Positions 24,946 through 34,489 of a DNA stretch of 64,000 nt are shown piece by piece (position 1 is the first letter of the stretch; every line of letters begins with the position of its first letter). The DNA lies in assembly GCF_014641455.1 (NCBI RefSeq), contig NZ_BMHT01000001.1, forward strand, positions 124,001 through 188,000, in the 5' to 3' direction. The notes beneath the pieces are model-generated. The model was not told the origin of the DNA. It made no database searches and was given only the letters and a program-made list of their open reading frames with translations. Source of the stretch: Hymenobacter cavernae. GTDB lineage: Bacteria > Bacteroidota > Bacteroidia > Cytophagales > Hymenobacteraceae. The position numbers and the translations under genes are program-made.

Positions 24946-25749
24946 CTATTCCGGTAATACGCGTTTAATCAGCCGTAGCTTGTGCGTGTACTTTTGGCGC
25001 TGCCGATTGTAGATACCGTTGTGGTCGAGTGGGTCGATTCGCACTTCGCCGCTGGCGTGCAGAATCTGCTGATCTTCTAGAAGCAATCCTACGTGCACAA
25101 TGGCGCCGTCGGCGTTGTCGAAGAAAGCTAGGTCGCCGGGTAGAGTTTGGGAAACGAAATGCACCACGCGGCCGTGGTCAATCTGCTGGCGGGCATCACG
25201 CGGGAGTTGGTACCCGACTAGGCCGTAGAGTTGCTGCATCAGCCCCGAGCAATCGACACCGAACAACGACTTGCCACCCCAACGATAGGGCGCTTTCAGG
25301 AAGAACTGCGCCATTTTCATCAGTAAAGCGAGGCGCTTTTCGGGGCTGCCGTGCGGACCGTGGCCGTTCTGTGGGTTAGTGGCGGCGCCATTGTAGAAAA
25401 ATTGCTGCTCCCCTACTCGCAGCATCATGCCATCGAAGAACGGCAGGCGCGTGCCTAGGGTCACAGGAATGCGCGTGGTAGCGTCGCTCACGAGCTGTAC
25501 CAAGTCGAGGCTGCGCGGATGGTCTTGGGCCTGCCAGTCGGCAAAGTAGCCGGGCGTGACGGGCTGGTGCTGATTGTAGAAAATCCAGCCCACGTACTCG
25601 TCGGCCGCCACGCGGATTTGATACCAATTGCCTTGCGTGAGCAGTATGCTGTAGCATTCGCCAAAAGCTAGCTCCGTCACTTGCTCTGCCCTATCGGCAG
25701 GCTCGGCGCGCACCGGCACAGCGCTCAACGCGCAAATTCCGTGTTCCAA
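24946..25749 (-). CDS. C40-family (NlpC/P60) peptidase with N-terminal SH3-like domain
   Basis: NlpC/P60 peptidases cleave gamma-D-glutamyl-diaminopimelate links in cell-wall peptides. The 267 residues start with an SH3b-like region (about 1-65, ending in YVGWIFYNQHQ) and a second linker/SH3-like part to about 140. The catalytic domain shows YRWGGKSLFGVDCSGL (Cys167), VHVGLLL (His219) and a third polar residue in ILHASGEVRID. No signal peptide is evident, so it may act on cytosolic recycled muropeptides, as proposed for YkfC-like enzymes. It is a single gene between the HNH gene and an inverted-repeat spacer. Confidence 0.92.
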   Translation of the reverse strand: MEHGICALSAVPVRAEPADRAEQVTELAFGECYSILLTQGNWYQIRVAADEYVGWIFYNQHQPVTPGYFADWQAQDHPRSLDLVQLVSDATTRIPVTLGTRLPFFDGMMLRVGEQQFFYNGAATNPQNGHGPHGSPEKRLALLMKMAQFFLKAPYRWGGKSLFGVDCSGLMQQLYGLVGYQLPRDARQQIDHGRVVHFVSQTLPGDLAFFDNADGAIVHVGLLLEDQQILHASGEVRIDPLDHNGIYNRQRQKYTHKLRLIKRVLPE

Positions 25750-25750
25750 A

Positions 25751-25871
25751 AGAGTAACTGAGTAATTGAGTAACTGCTTGTCTTCATCAGAATAGCTGAA
25801 TGACTGAGTAGCTGAATAAGGGCTAGATCAGTTGAGCAATATTACTCAATTAGTCAGCTACTCAGTTGCTC
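25751..25871. repeat. Intergenic inverted repeat with 8-bp units (element D)
   Basis: The left part reads GAGTAACT GAGTAATT GAGTAACT, then GAATAGCT GAATGACT GAGTAGCT. The right arm in reverse complement reads GAGTAGCT GACTAATT GAGTAATA. The unit here is 8 bp, not 7. The element fills the whole spacer between smpB and the NlpC/P60 gene. Confidence 0.7.
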
Positions 25872-26339
25872 TTAATAGTCGCGGGTGCGGTCCATTTCGC
25901 GCTTTTGATCTTTAGCTTTGAGGTCTTCGCGCTTGTCGTAAAGCTTTTTGCCTTTGGCTAAGGCAATTTCTAGCTTCGCAAAGCCTCGGTCATTCACGAA
26001 CATGCGGATGGGAATGATGGTAAGGCCCTGCTCCTGATTTTTACCGGCTAGCTGCTTCAGCTCGCGCTTAGTGAGCAGCAGCTTTCGCTCGCGGGTGGGC
26101 TCGTGGTTGTTGTAGGTACCCTCGGTGTACTTGGCAATGGTGAGGTTGTGCACCCACAGACTGCCATCGGGATGGAAGATGCAGAAACCATCCTGCATGT
26201 TCACGTTGCCGTCGCGAATACTCTTGATTTCAGTGCCTTGCAGCATCAGCCCCGCGTCGTACTTGGCCAGAAACGCATATTCGTGGCTAGCCCGACGGTT
26301 AACGATGTTTATCTTCTTAGGAGCGGTATCTTTTGCCAT
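25872..26339 (-). CDS. smpB: SsrA-binding protein SmpB
   Basis: SmpB binds tmRNA and delivers it to stalled ribosomes in trans-translation. The 155 residues match the family length and contain NRRASHEYAFLAKYDAGLML near the start, GTEIKSIRDGNVNMQDGF, and the basic C-terminal tail KREDLKAKDQKREMDR that occupies the decoding centre. The tmRNA gene itself is not in this window. The spacers on both sides are filled with short-unit inverted repeats. Confidence 0.97.
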   Translation of the reverse strand: MAKDTAPKKINIVNRRASHEYAFLAKYDAGLMLQGTEIKSIRDGNVNMQDGFCIFHPDGSLWVHNLTIAKYTEGTYNNHEPTRERKLLLTKRELKQLAGKNQEQGLTIIPIRMFVNDRGFAKLEIALAKGKKLYDKREDLKAKDQKREMDRTRDY

Positions 26340-26359
26340 TCTTCGTTTTGAAGTGTCTC

Positions 26360-26468
26360 GAAATGTTGAATGTTGAGGGTTAAATTTTGAATGTTAAATG
26401 GAAGCCAGATTTGACAATAATTCAACACTCAACATTTAGGACTCAGCATTCCTGAAATTCAACACTTC
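26360..26468. repeat. Intergenic heptamer inverted repeat (element E)
   Basis: The left arm reads AATGTTG AATGTTG AGGGTTA AATTTTG AATGTTA AATGG in a 7-bp register. The reverse complement of the right arm carries AATGCTG AGTCCTA AATGTTG AGTGTTG AATT. It fills the spacer between tsaD and smpB. Confidence 0.7.
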
Positions 26469-26474
26469 TAAAAG

Positions 26475-27485
26475 CTAGGTTAATTTCAAACGTGGATCAG
26501 GGCTTACGAGTTGGCTGGCAAAATCGCCGGCTTCGTACTGAAAATGACCGGTCATGGCAACCATAGCGGCATTATCGGTGCAAAACTCGAAATCGGGGAT
26601 GAATACCTCCCAGCCTTTTTCGGTGGCTAGCTCCTGCAATGTGGTCCGCAGGCCCGAGTTGGCCGCCACGCCACCAGCTAAGGCTATTTGCGTCAGCTCC
26701 TGGTCCTTGGCCGCACGGATGAGTTGGCGCAGCAGCGTCTGGATGATAGTGTGCTGAATGCTGGCGCAGAGGTCGGCTAGGTTGTTCTGGATAAACTGCT
26801 CATCCTTGGCGGTTTGCTGGCGCAAAAAATACAGCACTGCCGTTTTGAGGCCGCTGAAGGAAAAGTCGTAGCCGGCCATAGTGCCCACGGGGAACGGAAA
26901 GCGCAACGGATTGCCGCTACGGGCTAGCTTATCGAGGTGCGGACCGCCAGGGTACGGCAGACCTAGCAGCTTGGCGGTTTTGTCGAAGGCCTCGCCGGCC
27001 GCGTCGTCGATGGTCTGCCCGATAACGTCCATTTCCATCGGGCTGCGTACCACTACCAGCTGCGTGTGGCCGCCGCTCACAGTGAGGCACAGGAATGGAA
27101 AGCTAGGTTTAGGATCTTTGATGAAGTGCGCCAGAATGTGAGCACGCATGTGGTTCACGGCCAACAACGGCTTGCCGAGGGCCAAGGCAAAGGTTTTGGC
27201 GAACATACTGCCCACCAGCAAAGAACCTAGCAAGCCTGGCCCCTGCGTGAAAGCCACAGCATCTAGCTCGTCTTTCGATATCTTGGCGCGGCGCATGGCC
27301 TCCTGCACCACCGGGATGAGGTGTTGCTGGTGCGCCCGTGAAGCTAGCTCCGGCACCACCCCGCCGTACTGCTCGTGCACCTGTTGCGTGGCTACCACGT
27401 TGGCGCGGATTTCGCCCCCGACCATCACCGCGGCCGAGGTATCATCACACGATGACTCAATTGCCAGAATAATAGGAGAAGACAT
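26475..27485 (-). CDS. tsaD: tRNA N6-adenosine threonylcarbamoyltransferase
   Basis: TsaD transfers the threonylcarbamoyl group to A37 of ANN-decoding tRNAs with TsaB and TsaE. The 336 residues show the family opening ILAIESSCDDTSAAV, the metal-binding histidines in VNHMRAHILAHF, VSGGHTQLVVV, and the phosphate loop ALAGGVAANSGLR, close to the C-terminal CTDNAAMVA. The length matches the family. The gene is divergent from tamB. Confidence 0.97.
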   Translation of the reverse strand: MSSPIILAIESSCDDTSAAVMVGGEIRANVVATQQVHEQYGGVVPELASRAHQQHLIPVVQEAMRRAKISKDELDAVAFTQGPGLLGSLLVGSMFAKTFALALGKPLLAVNHMRAHILAHFIKDPKPSFPFLCLTVSGGHTQLVVVRSPMEMDVIGQTIDDAAGEAFDKTAKLLGLPYPGGPHLDKLARSGNPLRFPFPVGTMAGYDFSFSGLKTAVLYFLRQQTAKDEQFIQNNLADLCASIQHTIIQTLLRQLIRAAKDQELTQIALAGGVAANSGLRTTLQELATEKGWEVFIPDFEFCTDNAAMVAMTGHFQYEAGDFASQLVSPDPRLKLT

Positions 27486-27681
27486 TCGTTCTGAAAAGTA
27501 AAGCAGTTAGCGCAAGTTGCAAAGGTCGGCTAAATCGTTAAACCAATCCTTTTTTTCCTTATCTGAACAATACAGCTTCCGATTAAGGTTTACTACGTAA
27601 GCCAGTTTGGCACCTCCGCATCCGGCATGGTTGCGTACAACTCCGCATCTTTGTCGTTATCTTACCAACTTTCCGCTGCCT

Positions 27682-30600
27682 GTGCCTCGTTTTATCACCA
27701 TCACGCTCCGAGTGCTCATCACCTTACTGGTGTTGGTGTTACTGGCGGTTGGTGGTGCGTTGTTAGCCTTGCGCCTGCCGAGTGTGCAGACCAACCTAGC
27801 CCACCGAGCGGCAGCCATCCTCACGGATAAGCTCAAGCACCAAGTCATCGTGACGCGGGTTGATATTAGGCCTTTCACGCGGGTGCTGCTGGAGGGCGTG
27901 CGGGTGCTCGATAAGCGTGGGAACGAACTGTTCAACATTGGACGAGCTGACGCCGACATTCGGCTGTTTTCGCTGTTCGACCCTAGCCACCTGCACGTGG
28001 GTAAGCTCACGCTGGAGGAGCCACGCTTTGACTTGGTGACGTACGCCAACCAGCCCGATTCAACGAACCTAGACGAGTTTATTGGCGCCGTAAAGCGCCT
28101 GATTGGTCCGGCTGACACGACCAAGAAGGCCAGCAAACCCTTTGATTTTCAGATTGAAGCCATTGGTCTGCGCAACGCCCGCTTCGTGCTCGATAGGCAG
28201 GATGAGCCGAAAGCCGCTACCTACGGCAAGGCGATGGATTACGCGCACATGTACATCGACAGCGTGTACGCCGATGCCTCGCAGCTCTGGCTAAAAGGTG
28301 ACACCATTCACGCCCAGGTCAATGGCCTGCGCGCTATCGACATCCCTTCCCAAACCCGGCTGCGCGAGCTAACGGCCAACATGACGTACGCGGGCAAGTT
28401 CTGGGAATTCAAGAACCTAAACCTGCGCGTACAGAACAGTCAGCTGCTGAACTATATACGCTTCGAGTACAAGCATTTCCTGAACTTCACCGACTTCAAC
28501 GACTCGGTGCGCGTGGTAGCCAACCTAGGTCCGTCACGCGTGAACACCGACGACATTGCCAAGTTTGCCCCGCAAGTGGAAGACTGGAACGAAACGGTCT
28601 TGATTTCGGGTGAAGCCAAGGGCATCGTGAAGAACTTCACCACCAAGAACCTCGATATTCGCTACGGCAAGAACACGCACGTAGTGGGCAACATCAACGT
28701 GGAAGGCCTCCCCGATCTGAAAGCTAGCTTCGTGGAAATGCGCCTGAAGCCCTCCGTGATAGATGGGCGCGACGTGCGCCGCTACGTGCCGGCGTCGGGC
28801 TGGCCCTACGTGCAGCGGCTCGGCTTGGTACGCTTTCAGGGACAGTTTCTGGGTTTTTACAACGACTTCGTGGCGAACGGCCGCTTCAATACGGCCCTGG
28901 GCAACGTGGTTTCGGACGTGAACCTTAAGTTCAAAAGCGACCCGCGCTTCTCGACTTACGAGGGCGACGTGAAAACCACCGCATTTCAGCTGGGCAAATT
29001 ACTGGGCAAGGAAGACGTGATTCGTGACATCACGATGAGCGGGCGCGTGGAAGGCGTCGGCTTTACGGCAGAAGGCGCGCGGCTCACGGCCAACGCCACT
29101 GTGCAAAGCATTTGGCTGAACGGCTACCGCTTCCACAACGTGACCACCAACGGCCAGTTCCGGCAGCAGGCATTTGCCGGCAAGCTCGCCGTGAACGACC
29201 CTAGCCTGCAAGTCACGGCCAATGGCAGCGTCGACCTGAATAAAAGCCACCAATCCATTGATGTGCGGGCCTTGGTCCGCCGCGCCGATCTTCGCGCCCT
29301 AGGTTTCACGCAGCAGCACGTCACGGTGGCTACGACGGCCGACGTGCGTTTTACCGGTCTGCGCCTCGATGAGTTACTGGGCCGCATTCAGCTGCGCAAC
29401 TCTGAGCTAGGTTTTCAGGGGCGCACCGTGCCTATTGATACGTTCGACGTGGTGAGCCAGCGCACGGGGACCGAACGCCAACTTACGGTGCGCTCAGAAG
29501 TGCTGAACCTGACTGCGACCGGCAATTATCACTTCTCCAATATCATCCGCGATGTGCAGACGCTACTCACGGAATATCGCCTCAATTTTGAGAGCAACGA
29601 TGCCGCTATTGCCAACTACTACCGCCGGAAGCGGCAACAGACCAGCGCAGAATATCAAATCGGGCTGAACCTGTACTTGAAGCAGGTCAACCCGGTGCTG
29701 CACCTGTTCATGCCGCAGCTCACTATTTCCGATTACTCCCACATTGATGGCTCGTTCCGCAACGCGCCCACGTCCATTTTCTCCCTGGGCGGCCACGTAG
29801 CCAGTGTGCAATATGATAGCCTGAAGGTCATCAATAATGACTTTGAATTTAACACCTCGAAGCTGCCTAACCAGCCGGAAGTGCTGGCCCAGGCTAACGT
29901 AACTTCTGAGCGTCAAATTGTTCCAGGGCTAGGCAACACCGAGAAGTTCTACGTGGAAGGCGTGTGGGACCAGGAGAAGATTAACTTCTCGACCTCCGTA
30001 GCCCAAACCGGCACAACCAACCGGGCCAGCATCAACGGGGCTTTGTCGTTTCTGCCAAATGCCGTGCAGGTCGTGTTCCGCGAGTCGGGCGTAGATCTGC
30101 TGAATAAACACTGGACAATTGCGGCTGACAACTCAGTTATCATCTCCGGACAAGGCAAGGAGTTCGATATCAGGAACCTCTCTCTGAGCAACGGTCCGCA
30201 GAGCGTGAGCGCGCAGGGCTTTATTTCAACCGACCCCGCCAAACAGCTCCAACTAGCTGTGAAGAACTTCGAGCTAGGTACGCTTAGCTCCCTGACCACT
30301 CAGAACATTATGGGTCGGGTAAACGCTGAAGGAAGCATCAGCAATGTTTATAACACCGCAATTATCAACAATACCCTGAACGTAGACTCCCTGAAATTCG
30401 ACAACGTGCTGATCGGCAACGTGACGGGCAAAGGCGATTGGGACAACCGCAATAATCGGCTCTTGATGGACTTGGATGTGCTGCGCGATGCGCAGCGTGT
30501 GGTGCACGTAACCGGCACCTACGCGCCGAACAGTACCGAGCCGCTCGACCTTACGGCGATGCTCGATAATGCGCCAATCAAGCTGGCCGAGCCGCTGCTG

Positions 30601-32268
30601 CGGACGTTATTTCGTGATATGGGTGGCACGGCTGTGGGAATGCTCCACCTCTACGGTCCGCTCAAAGCGCCTAATCTGGTCGGCAACGTCGACGTGACGG
30701 GTGGGCGTATCACCTTCGGCTACCTAGGTACCACCTACACCTTCGCCGACCGCATCCGCTTTGCGGAAGATGGCATTTCGTTGCGCGAGATTCGGGTGCG
30801 CGATGTGTTCGGCAACCTAGGTACCGTGGATGGCAACATCTACTACAAAGGTTTTCAGGATATGCGCTTGGACTTACGCGGCACTTTCCGCAAGCTTCAG
30901 GTGCTCAACACCATACGTAAGGACAATGAGCTGTATTTCGGGCAGGCGTTTGCCACCGGCGACGCCACCGTGCGTGGCCCCGCCGACAACCTGTTCATTC
31001 GCGTGAATGCCAAGAGCGAAGCCGGCACGCGCCTTTCACTGCCGCTCGACAATGCAGCTAAGGCGCAGAAAGCGAACTACATCCGTTTCGTTAATCACAA
31101 CATTCGGGATACTACCACGACCGTCAGCGTACCGGTAGCAGCGGCGCAGAAGATTGACCTGTCGGGCATTCGCCTGAACATGAACCTGGATATAACCCCG
31201 GATGCCTACATGGAGATTCTGCTGGACGAAAGTACCGGCGACATCATCCGCGGAACGGCGGTGGGGCAGCTGCGCCTGAACATCGACACCCGCGGCGACT
31301 TCAACATGTTCGGACAAGTGGAGATTGTACGCGGCGCCTACAATTTCACATTGCAAGGGCTTGTGAATAAAGAATTTGTGGTGCGACCGGGCGGTCTAAT
31401 TACCTGGAACGGCGACCCGCTGGCCGGGGAAATGAACGTAACGGCCACGTACACGCAGCGGACGTCGCTGGCTCCACTGTTTCAGGGCTCTACCAACTCC
31501 GGCAATACGACCAGCAACGGCGCCGTGGTGCCCGTCACGGCCGTCATGAACCTGACCGGTCCCTTGTTGCTGCCCACCATCAAGCTAGGTTTGGAGTTCA
31601 ACGATGCGCCCTCAACGCTGGAAGGCGACCTGGTGGCCTTTACCTCGGCGCTCCGCAACGATGAGCAGGAGCTAAACCGACAGGTATTTAGCTTGCTAGT
31701 TTTCAAGCAATTATCCCCACAGGGGCAGTTTACGCAGCTTTCTCTGCAAGGCCAGGACAACAAGCTGCAAAACAGCCTAGGACAGATTGTGTCTTCGCAG
31801 CTAGGTTTGCTGACTTCGCAGATTGACCAGAACCTGGAAATCGACTTCAACATCAACGGCCTGACATCGGAGCAGTTGCAGGCGTTGCAAGTGCGTCTGA
31901 GTTACAGCTTTATGAACGGGCGGCTGCGCGTAACGCGGGAGGGCGGCTTCAGTTCCAGCGCCAATACTTCCGGCGGCTTTGGCTCTACTACCACTACCTC
32001 CAACCAGGCTAGCTTGCTTGGCGACCTGAGCCTGGAATATTACCTGCAAGCCGATGGCAAGTTCCGGGCGAAGCTCCGCTACGAAACCACGCCACGCGAC
32101 CTGGAAACCATCAACCAGCCCCGCGCCGGCCTCAGCTTGCTGAATACGCAGCAATTTGACTCATTCCAGGAGCTTTTTGCCCGCAAGCGCCTGCGCCGCC
32201 GCGAAGCCGCCCGGCGTCGTGCCCGCGAAGTGCTCAACGTAGATGACGACCCCCGAACAATCATGTAA
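27682..32268 (+). CDS. tamB: TamB-family translocation/assembly module protein (DUF490)
   Basis: TamB is a very long beta-helical bridge from the inner to the outer membrane, involved in outer-membrane protein assembly and phospholipid transport. A GTG start at 27682 is preferred because it directly precedes an N-terminal anchor (ITLRVLITLLVLVLLAVGGALLAL); about 1528 residues follow. A TTG at 27607 is possible but would sit before a near -7 box (CATCTTTG, 27646-27653). The C-terminal third has the DUF490 signature (GTAVGQLRLNIDTRGDFNMFG, VRGAYNFTLQGLVNKEFVV). A basic tail RKRLRRREAARRRAREV ends the protein. No tamA is adjacent. Confidence 0.9.
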   Translation: MPRFITITLRVLITLLVLVLLAVGGALLALRLPSVQTNLAHRAAAILTDKLKHQVIVTRVDIRPFTRVLLEGVRVLDKRGNELFNIGRADADIRLFSLFDPSHLHVGKLTLEEPRFDLVTYANQPDSTNLDEFIGAVKRLIGPADTTKKASKPFDFQIEAIGLRNARFVLDRQDEPKAATYGKAMDYAHMYIDSVYADASQLWLKGDTIHAQVNGLRAIDIPSQTRLRELTANMTYAGKFWEFKNLNLRVQNSQLLNYIRFEYKHFLNFTDFNDSVRVVANLGPSRVNTDDIAKFAPQVEDWNETVLISGEAKGIVKNFTTKNLDIRYGKNTHVVGNINVEGLPDLKASFVEMRLKPSVIDGRDVRRYVPASGWPYVQRLGLVRFQGQFLGFYNDFVANGRFNTALGNVVSDVNLKFKSDPRFSTYEGDVKTTAFQLGKLLGKEDVIRDITMSGRVEGVGFTAEGARLTANATVQSIWLNGYRFHNVTTNGQFRQQAFAGKLAVNDPSLQVTANGSVDLNKSHQSIDVRALVRRADLRALGFTQQHVTVATTADVRFTGLRLDELLGRIQLRNSELGFQGRTVPIDTFDVVSQRTGTERQLTVRSEVLNLTATGNYHFSNIIRDVQTLLTEYRLNFESNDAAIANYYRRKRQQTSAEYQIGLNLYLKQVNPVLHLFMPQLTISDYSHIDGSFRNAPTSIFSLGGHVASVQYDSLKVINNDFEFNTSKLPNQPEVLAQANVTSERQIVPGLGNTEKFYVEGVWDQEKINFSTSVAQTGTTNRASINGALSFLPNAVQVVFRESGVDLLNKHWTIAADNSVIISGQGKEFDIRNLSLSNGPQSVSAQGFISTDPAKQLQLAVKNFELGTLSSLTTQNIMGRVNAEGSISNVYNTAIINNTLNVDSLKFDNVLIGNVTGKGDWDNRNNRLLMDLDVLRDAQRVVHVTGTYAPNSTEPLDLTAMLDNAPIKLAEPLLRTLFRDMGGTAVGMLHLYGPLKAPNLVGNVDVTGGRITFGYLGTTYTFADRIRFAEDGISLREIRVRDVFGNLGTVDGNIYYKGFQDMRLDLRGTFRKLQVLNTIRKDNELYFGQAFATGDATVRGPADNLFIRVNAKSEAGTRLSLPLDNAAKAQKANYIRFVNHNIRDTTTTVSVPVAAAQKIDLSGIRLNMNLDITPDAYMEILLDESTGDIIRGTAVGQLRLNIDTRGDFNMFGQVEIVRGAYNFTLQGLVNKEFVVRPGGLITWNGDPLAGEMNVTATYTQRTSLAPLFQGSTNSGNTTSNGAVVPVTAVMNLTGPLLLPTIKLGLEFNDAPSTLEGDLVAFTSALRNDEQELNRQVFSLLVFKQLSPQGQFTQLSLQGQDNKLQNSLGQIVSSQLGLLTSQIDQNLEIDFNINGLTSEQLQALQVRLSYSFMNGRLRVTREGGFSSSANTSGGFGSTTTTSNQASLLGDLSLEYYLQADGKFRAKLRYETTPRDLETINQPRAGLSLLNTQQFDSFQELFARKRLRRREAARRRAREVLNVDDDPRTIM

Positions 32269-32425
32269 TCATTCAACATTTAACATCTATCATTTAACAT
32301 TTATCATCTACCAGTCGGCAATGGCGAGGTTTTATAACTCACAGTCAGGTTATTACAGCGCAGAATACATTCCAGCAGGTGATAAATGTTAAATGTTAAT
32401 TGATAAATGGTAAATGTTAAATGAC
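32269..32425. repeat. Intergenic heptamer inverted repeat (element F, clearest copy)
   Basis: The right arm (32378-32425) reads AAATGTT AAATGTT AATTGAT AAATGGT AAATGTT AAATGAC. The reverse complement of the left arm (32269-32313) reads AGATGAT AAATGTT AAATGAT AGATGTT AAATGTT GAATGAT. The arms flank a 64-bp centre with no repeat. It fills the tamB-ftsX spacer. Confidence 0.8.
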
Positions 32426-32436
32426 CTTTGCCCTAC

Positions 32437-33339
32437 ATGGCTCAGTTGCAACGTTCGCCCATTCGTAAGAAAACGCTCGGTAGCTACCCGCACACGATGG
32501 TAGTTTTCAGCATTACGCTGGCGCTGCTGGTCATCGGGTTGTTTGGGCTGCTCTTGATTCACGCCCACCGGCTTTCAACGGTTGTCAAGGAAAGCATTGA
32601 GGTTCAGGTGTTTCTGGACCGAGACCTGCCCGAAACGCAGCTCCTGCGCCTGCATCAGGATTTTGCCCGCAAGAAATACATTGCCTACAAAGGCGACCAG
32701 CCCCAAGTGCGCTTCCTTTCCAAGGAAGAAGCGGCCCGCGAACTGCTAGGCCCTGCCGATGACAGCCAGTTTCGGCAACTGCTCGGCGACAACCCACTAC
32801 ACGACGCCTTCATCCTGAACATCAACGCCGAGTACTCCGACTCACTTAACATGCGCCGCATCACCGACGAGTTGCGCGCCGAGTCCGGCGTCGATGATGT
32901 GGCGTACGTGCAGAGCCTCATTGATTCAGTTAACAAAAACCTGCGCCGCATCAGCCTGGTGCTGCTCACCTTTGCCGCTCTGCTGACGATTGTGGTAGTC
33001 GTGCTGATTAACAACACGATCCGTCTGGCGCTGTACTCGCAGCGCTTCCTCATCCGGAGTATGCAGCTGGTGGGCGCAACGTCATTTTTCATTCAGCGTC
33101 CCTTTTTGCGCCGCGCGACCTGGCAGGGCTTTATGAGCGGAATACTGGCCGGCCTCACGCTTCTGGCACTGCTACAATACGCTTACTTGCAAGTAGATGA
33201 GCTGCGCGTTCTGCGCGACGACCGGCTAATTGCTCTACTGTTCGCCGCGCTGATTGGACTGGGTTGCATTATCGGCTTTCTAAGCTCTTACCGAGCCGTG
33301 CGCAAATACCTAGGTTTGTCGTTGGACGATTTGTATTAA
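32437..33339 (+). CDS. ftsX: Cell division protein FtsX (ABC transporter permease)
   Basis: FtsX is the membrane subunit of FtsEX, which activates peptidoglycan hydrolases during division. The ATG at 32437 gives 300 residues. There is an N-terminal membrane segment (about 22-42), an extracellular domain (about 50-165, with VKESIEVQVFLDRDLPE), and three C-terminal segments, with RLALYSQRFLIRSMQLVGATSFFIQRPF between them as in the family. ftsE is not adjacent, as is usual in Bacteroidota. The gene starts a conserved series ftsX-DUF3098-uppP-truB-ribF. Confidence 0.95.
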   Translation: MAQLQRSPIRKKTLGSYPHTMVVFSITLALLVIGLFGLLLIHAHRLSTVVKESIEVQVFLDRDLPETQLLRLHQDFARKKYIAYKGDQPQVRFLSKEEAARELLGPADDSQFRQLLGDNPLHDAFILNINAEYSDSLNMRRITDELRAESGVDDVAYVQSLIDSVNKNLRRISLVLLTFAALLTIVVVVLINNTIRLALYSQRFLIRSMQLVGATSFFIQRPFLRRATWQGFMSGILAGLTLLALLQYAYLQVDELRVLRDDRLIALLFAALIGLGCIIGFLSSYRAVRKYLGLSLDDLY

Positions 33340-33361
33340 AAGAATTTAGAACTCAATCCAT

Positions 33362-33679
33362 ATGCTTCAAGATCAGACTCCACGCTTTGCGTTCGGACGG
33401 CGCAACTACCGGCTGATGTTCATCGGCTTGGCCATCCTAGCTATCGGCTTTATCACCATGACCCTCGACTCGACTGACTACGGCGAAGGTTTTCTGGGTA
33501 TTACCCTAGGTCCGATTCTGCTGGTTATCGGCCTTATCATCGAGTTTTTCGCCATTATGGTGCGGCCCGACAGCTCGGCGCCCGTGGCGAATGGAGCAAC
33601 GGCTCCCACGACTGTAAACCAGCCGCTGGCTCCTCTCTCGCCGCCTGCCGCGCCGGCTCGTCCCACTTATAAGCGCTAA
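33362..33679 (+). CDS. DUF3098 family small membrane protein
   Basis: The 105 residues hold two membrane segments (about 17-36, LMFIGLAILAIGFITM, and 45-66, GFLGITLGPILLVIGLIIEFFAIM), separated by the short loop TLDSTDYGEG, and a proline/alanine-rich tail. This matches DUF3098, a Bacteroidota family almost always found between ftsX and uppP. Its function is unknown; the context suggests a role linked to division or envelope lipid recycling. It starts 22 bp after ftsX and ends 3 bp before uppP. Confidence 0.9.
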   Translation: MLQDQTPRFAFGRRNYRLMFIGLAILAIGFITMTLDSTDYGEGFLGITLGPILLVIGLIIEFFAIMVRPDSSAPVANGATAPTTVNQPLAPLSPPAAPARPTYKR

Positions 33680-33682
33680 TAG

Positions 33683-34489
33683 ATGAGTTATTGGCACGCC
33701 TTTCTGCTCGCGCTTGTAGAAGGTATTACTGAGTTTTTGCCCGTTTCCAGCACCGGGCACATGATTATCACCCTAGCCTTGCTAGGTATTCCGGCCACGG
33801 CATTCACCAAGCTTTATCTGGTGGTGATTCAGCTAGGAGCCATACTGTCGGTGTTTGCCGTGTATTGGCGGCGCTTTTTCCAGAACATCAATTTTTACCT
33901 GAAGCTGCTGGTCGCTTTTCTGCCGATTGTAGTTGTGGGACTACTGCTCAAGAAACACATCGACGCGCTGTTAGAATCGGTGACGGTGGTGGCAGTGATG
34001 CTGCTGGTAGGCGGCATCGTGCTGATGTTCGTGGACCGCTGGTTTCCGCAGGAAGAACCTACCGTGGGCGGCCACCCCGTCACGACGCCCAGCTACAAGG
34101 AAGCGTTCATTATCGGACTTTTCCAGTGCATAGCGGTGGTGCCGGGGGTTAGCCGTTCGGCGGCTACCATCATCGGGGGCCTTACCCAGAAGCTCACGCG
34201 CCGGGCTGCCGCTGAGTTTGCCTTTTTCTTGGCCATGCCAACGATGGCTGCCGCCGCGGCTAAAGACATGCTGGACTATTACCAGGACAACGCTGCACTG
34301 TCGTCTACCGAAATCAAGCAGTTGCTGTTTGGCAACGTCATCGCCTTCATCGTGGCCCTGATTGCGATTCGGCTGTTTGTGGGCTTTGTGGCCAAATATG
34401 GTTTCCGCGTCTTCGGCATCTATCGCGTTATTGTGGGTGGACTGCTGCTGATTATGATTGCCTTGGGTATCAACCTGAATCTGGTATGA
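33683..34489 (+). CDS. uppP: Undecaprenyl-diphosphatase
   Basis: UppP (BacA) dephosphorylates undecaprenyl pyrophosphate to recycle the lipid carrier of peptidoglycan and polysaccharide synthesis, and it confers bacitracin resistance. The 268 residues show both signature motifs: [14 protein letters not shown] at 13-26 and [13 protein letters not shown] at about 155-167, and about seven to eight hydrophobic segments. The length is standard. It lies 3 bp after DUF3098, and its stop overlaps the truB start by 4 bp. Confidence 0.97.
   Translation: MSYWHAFLLALVEGITEFLPVSSTGHMIITLALLGIPATAFTKLYLVVIQLGAILSVFAVYWRRFFQNINFYLKLLVAFLPIVVVGLLLKKHIDALLESVTVVAVMLLVGGIVLMFVDRWFPQEEPTVGGHPVTTPSYKEAFIIGLFQCIAVVPGVSRSAATIIGGLTQKLTRRAAAEFAFFLAMPTMAAAAAKDMLDYYQDNAALSSTEIKQLLFGNVIAFIVALIAIRLFVGFVAKYGFRVFGIYRVIVGGLLLIMIALGINLNLV

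Noticed and set aside
32269..32425. Possible CRISPR array because of regular short repeats
   Set aside because: The repeats are 7 bp and contiguous with no unique spacers of 30 bp, the arms are inverted, and no cas genes are nearby.
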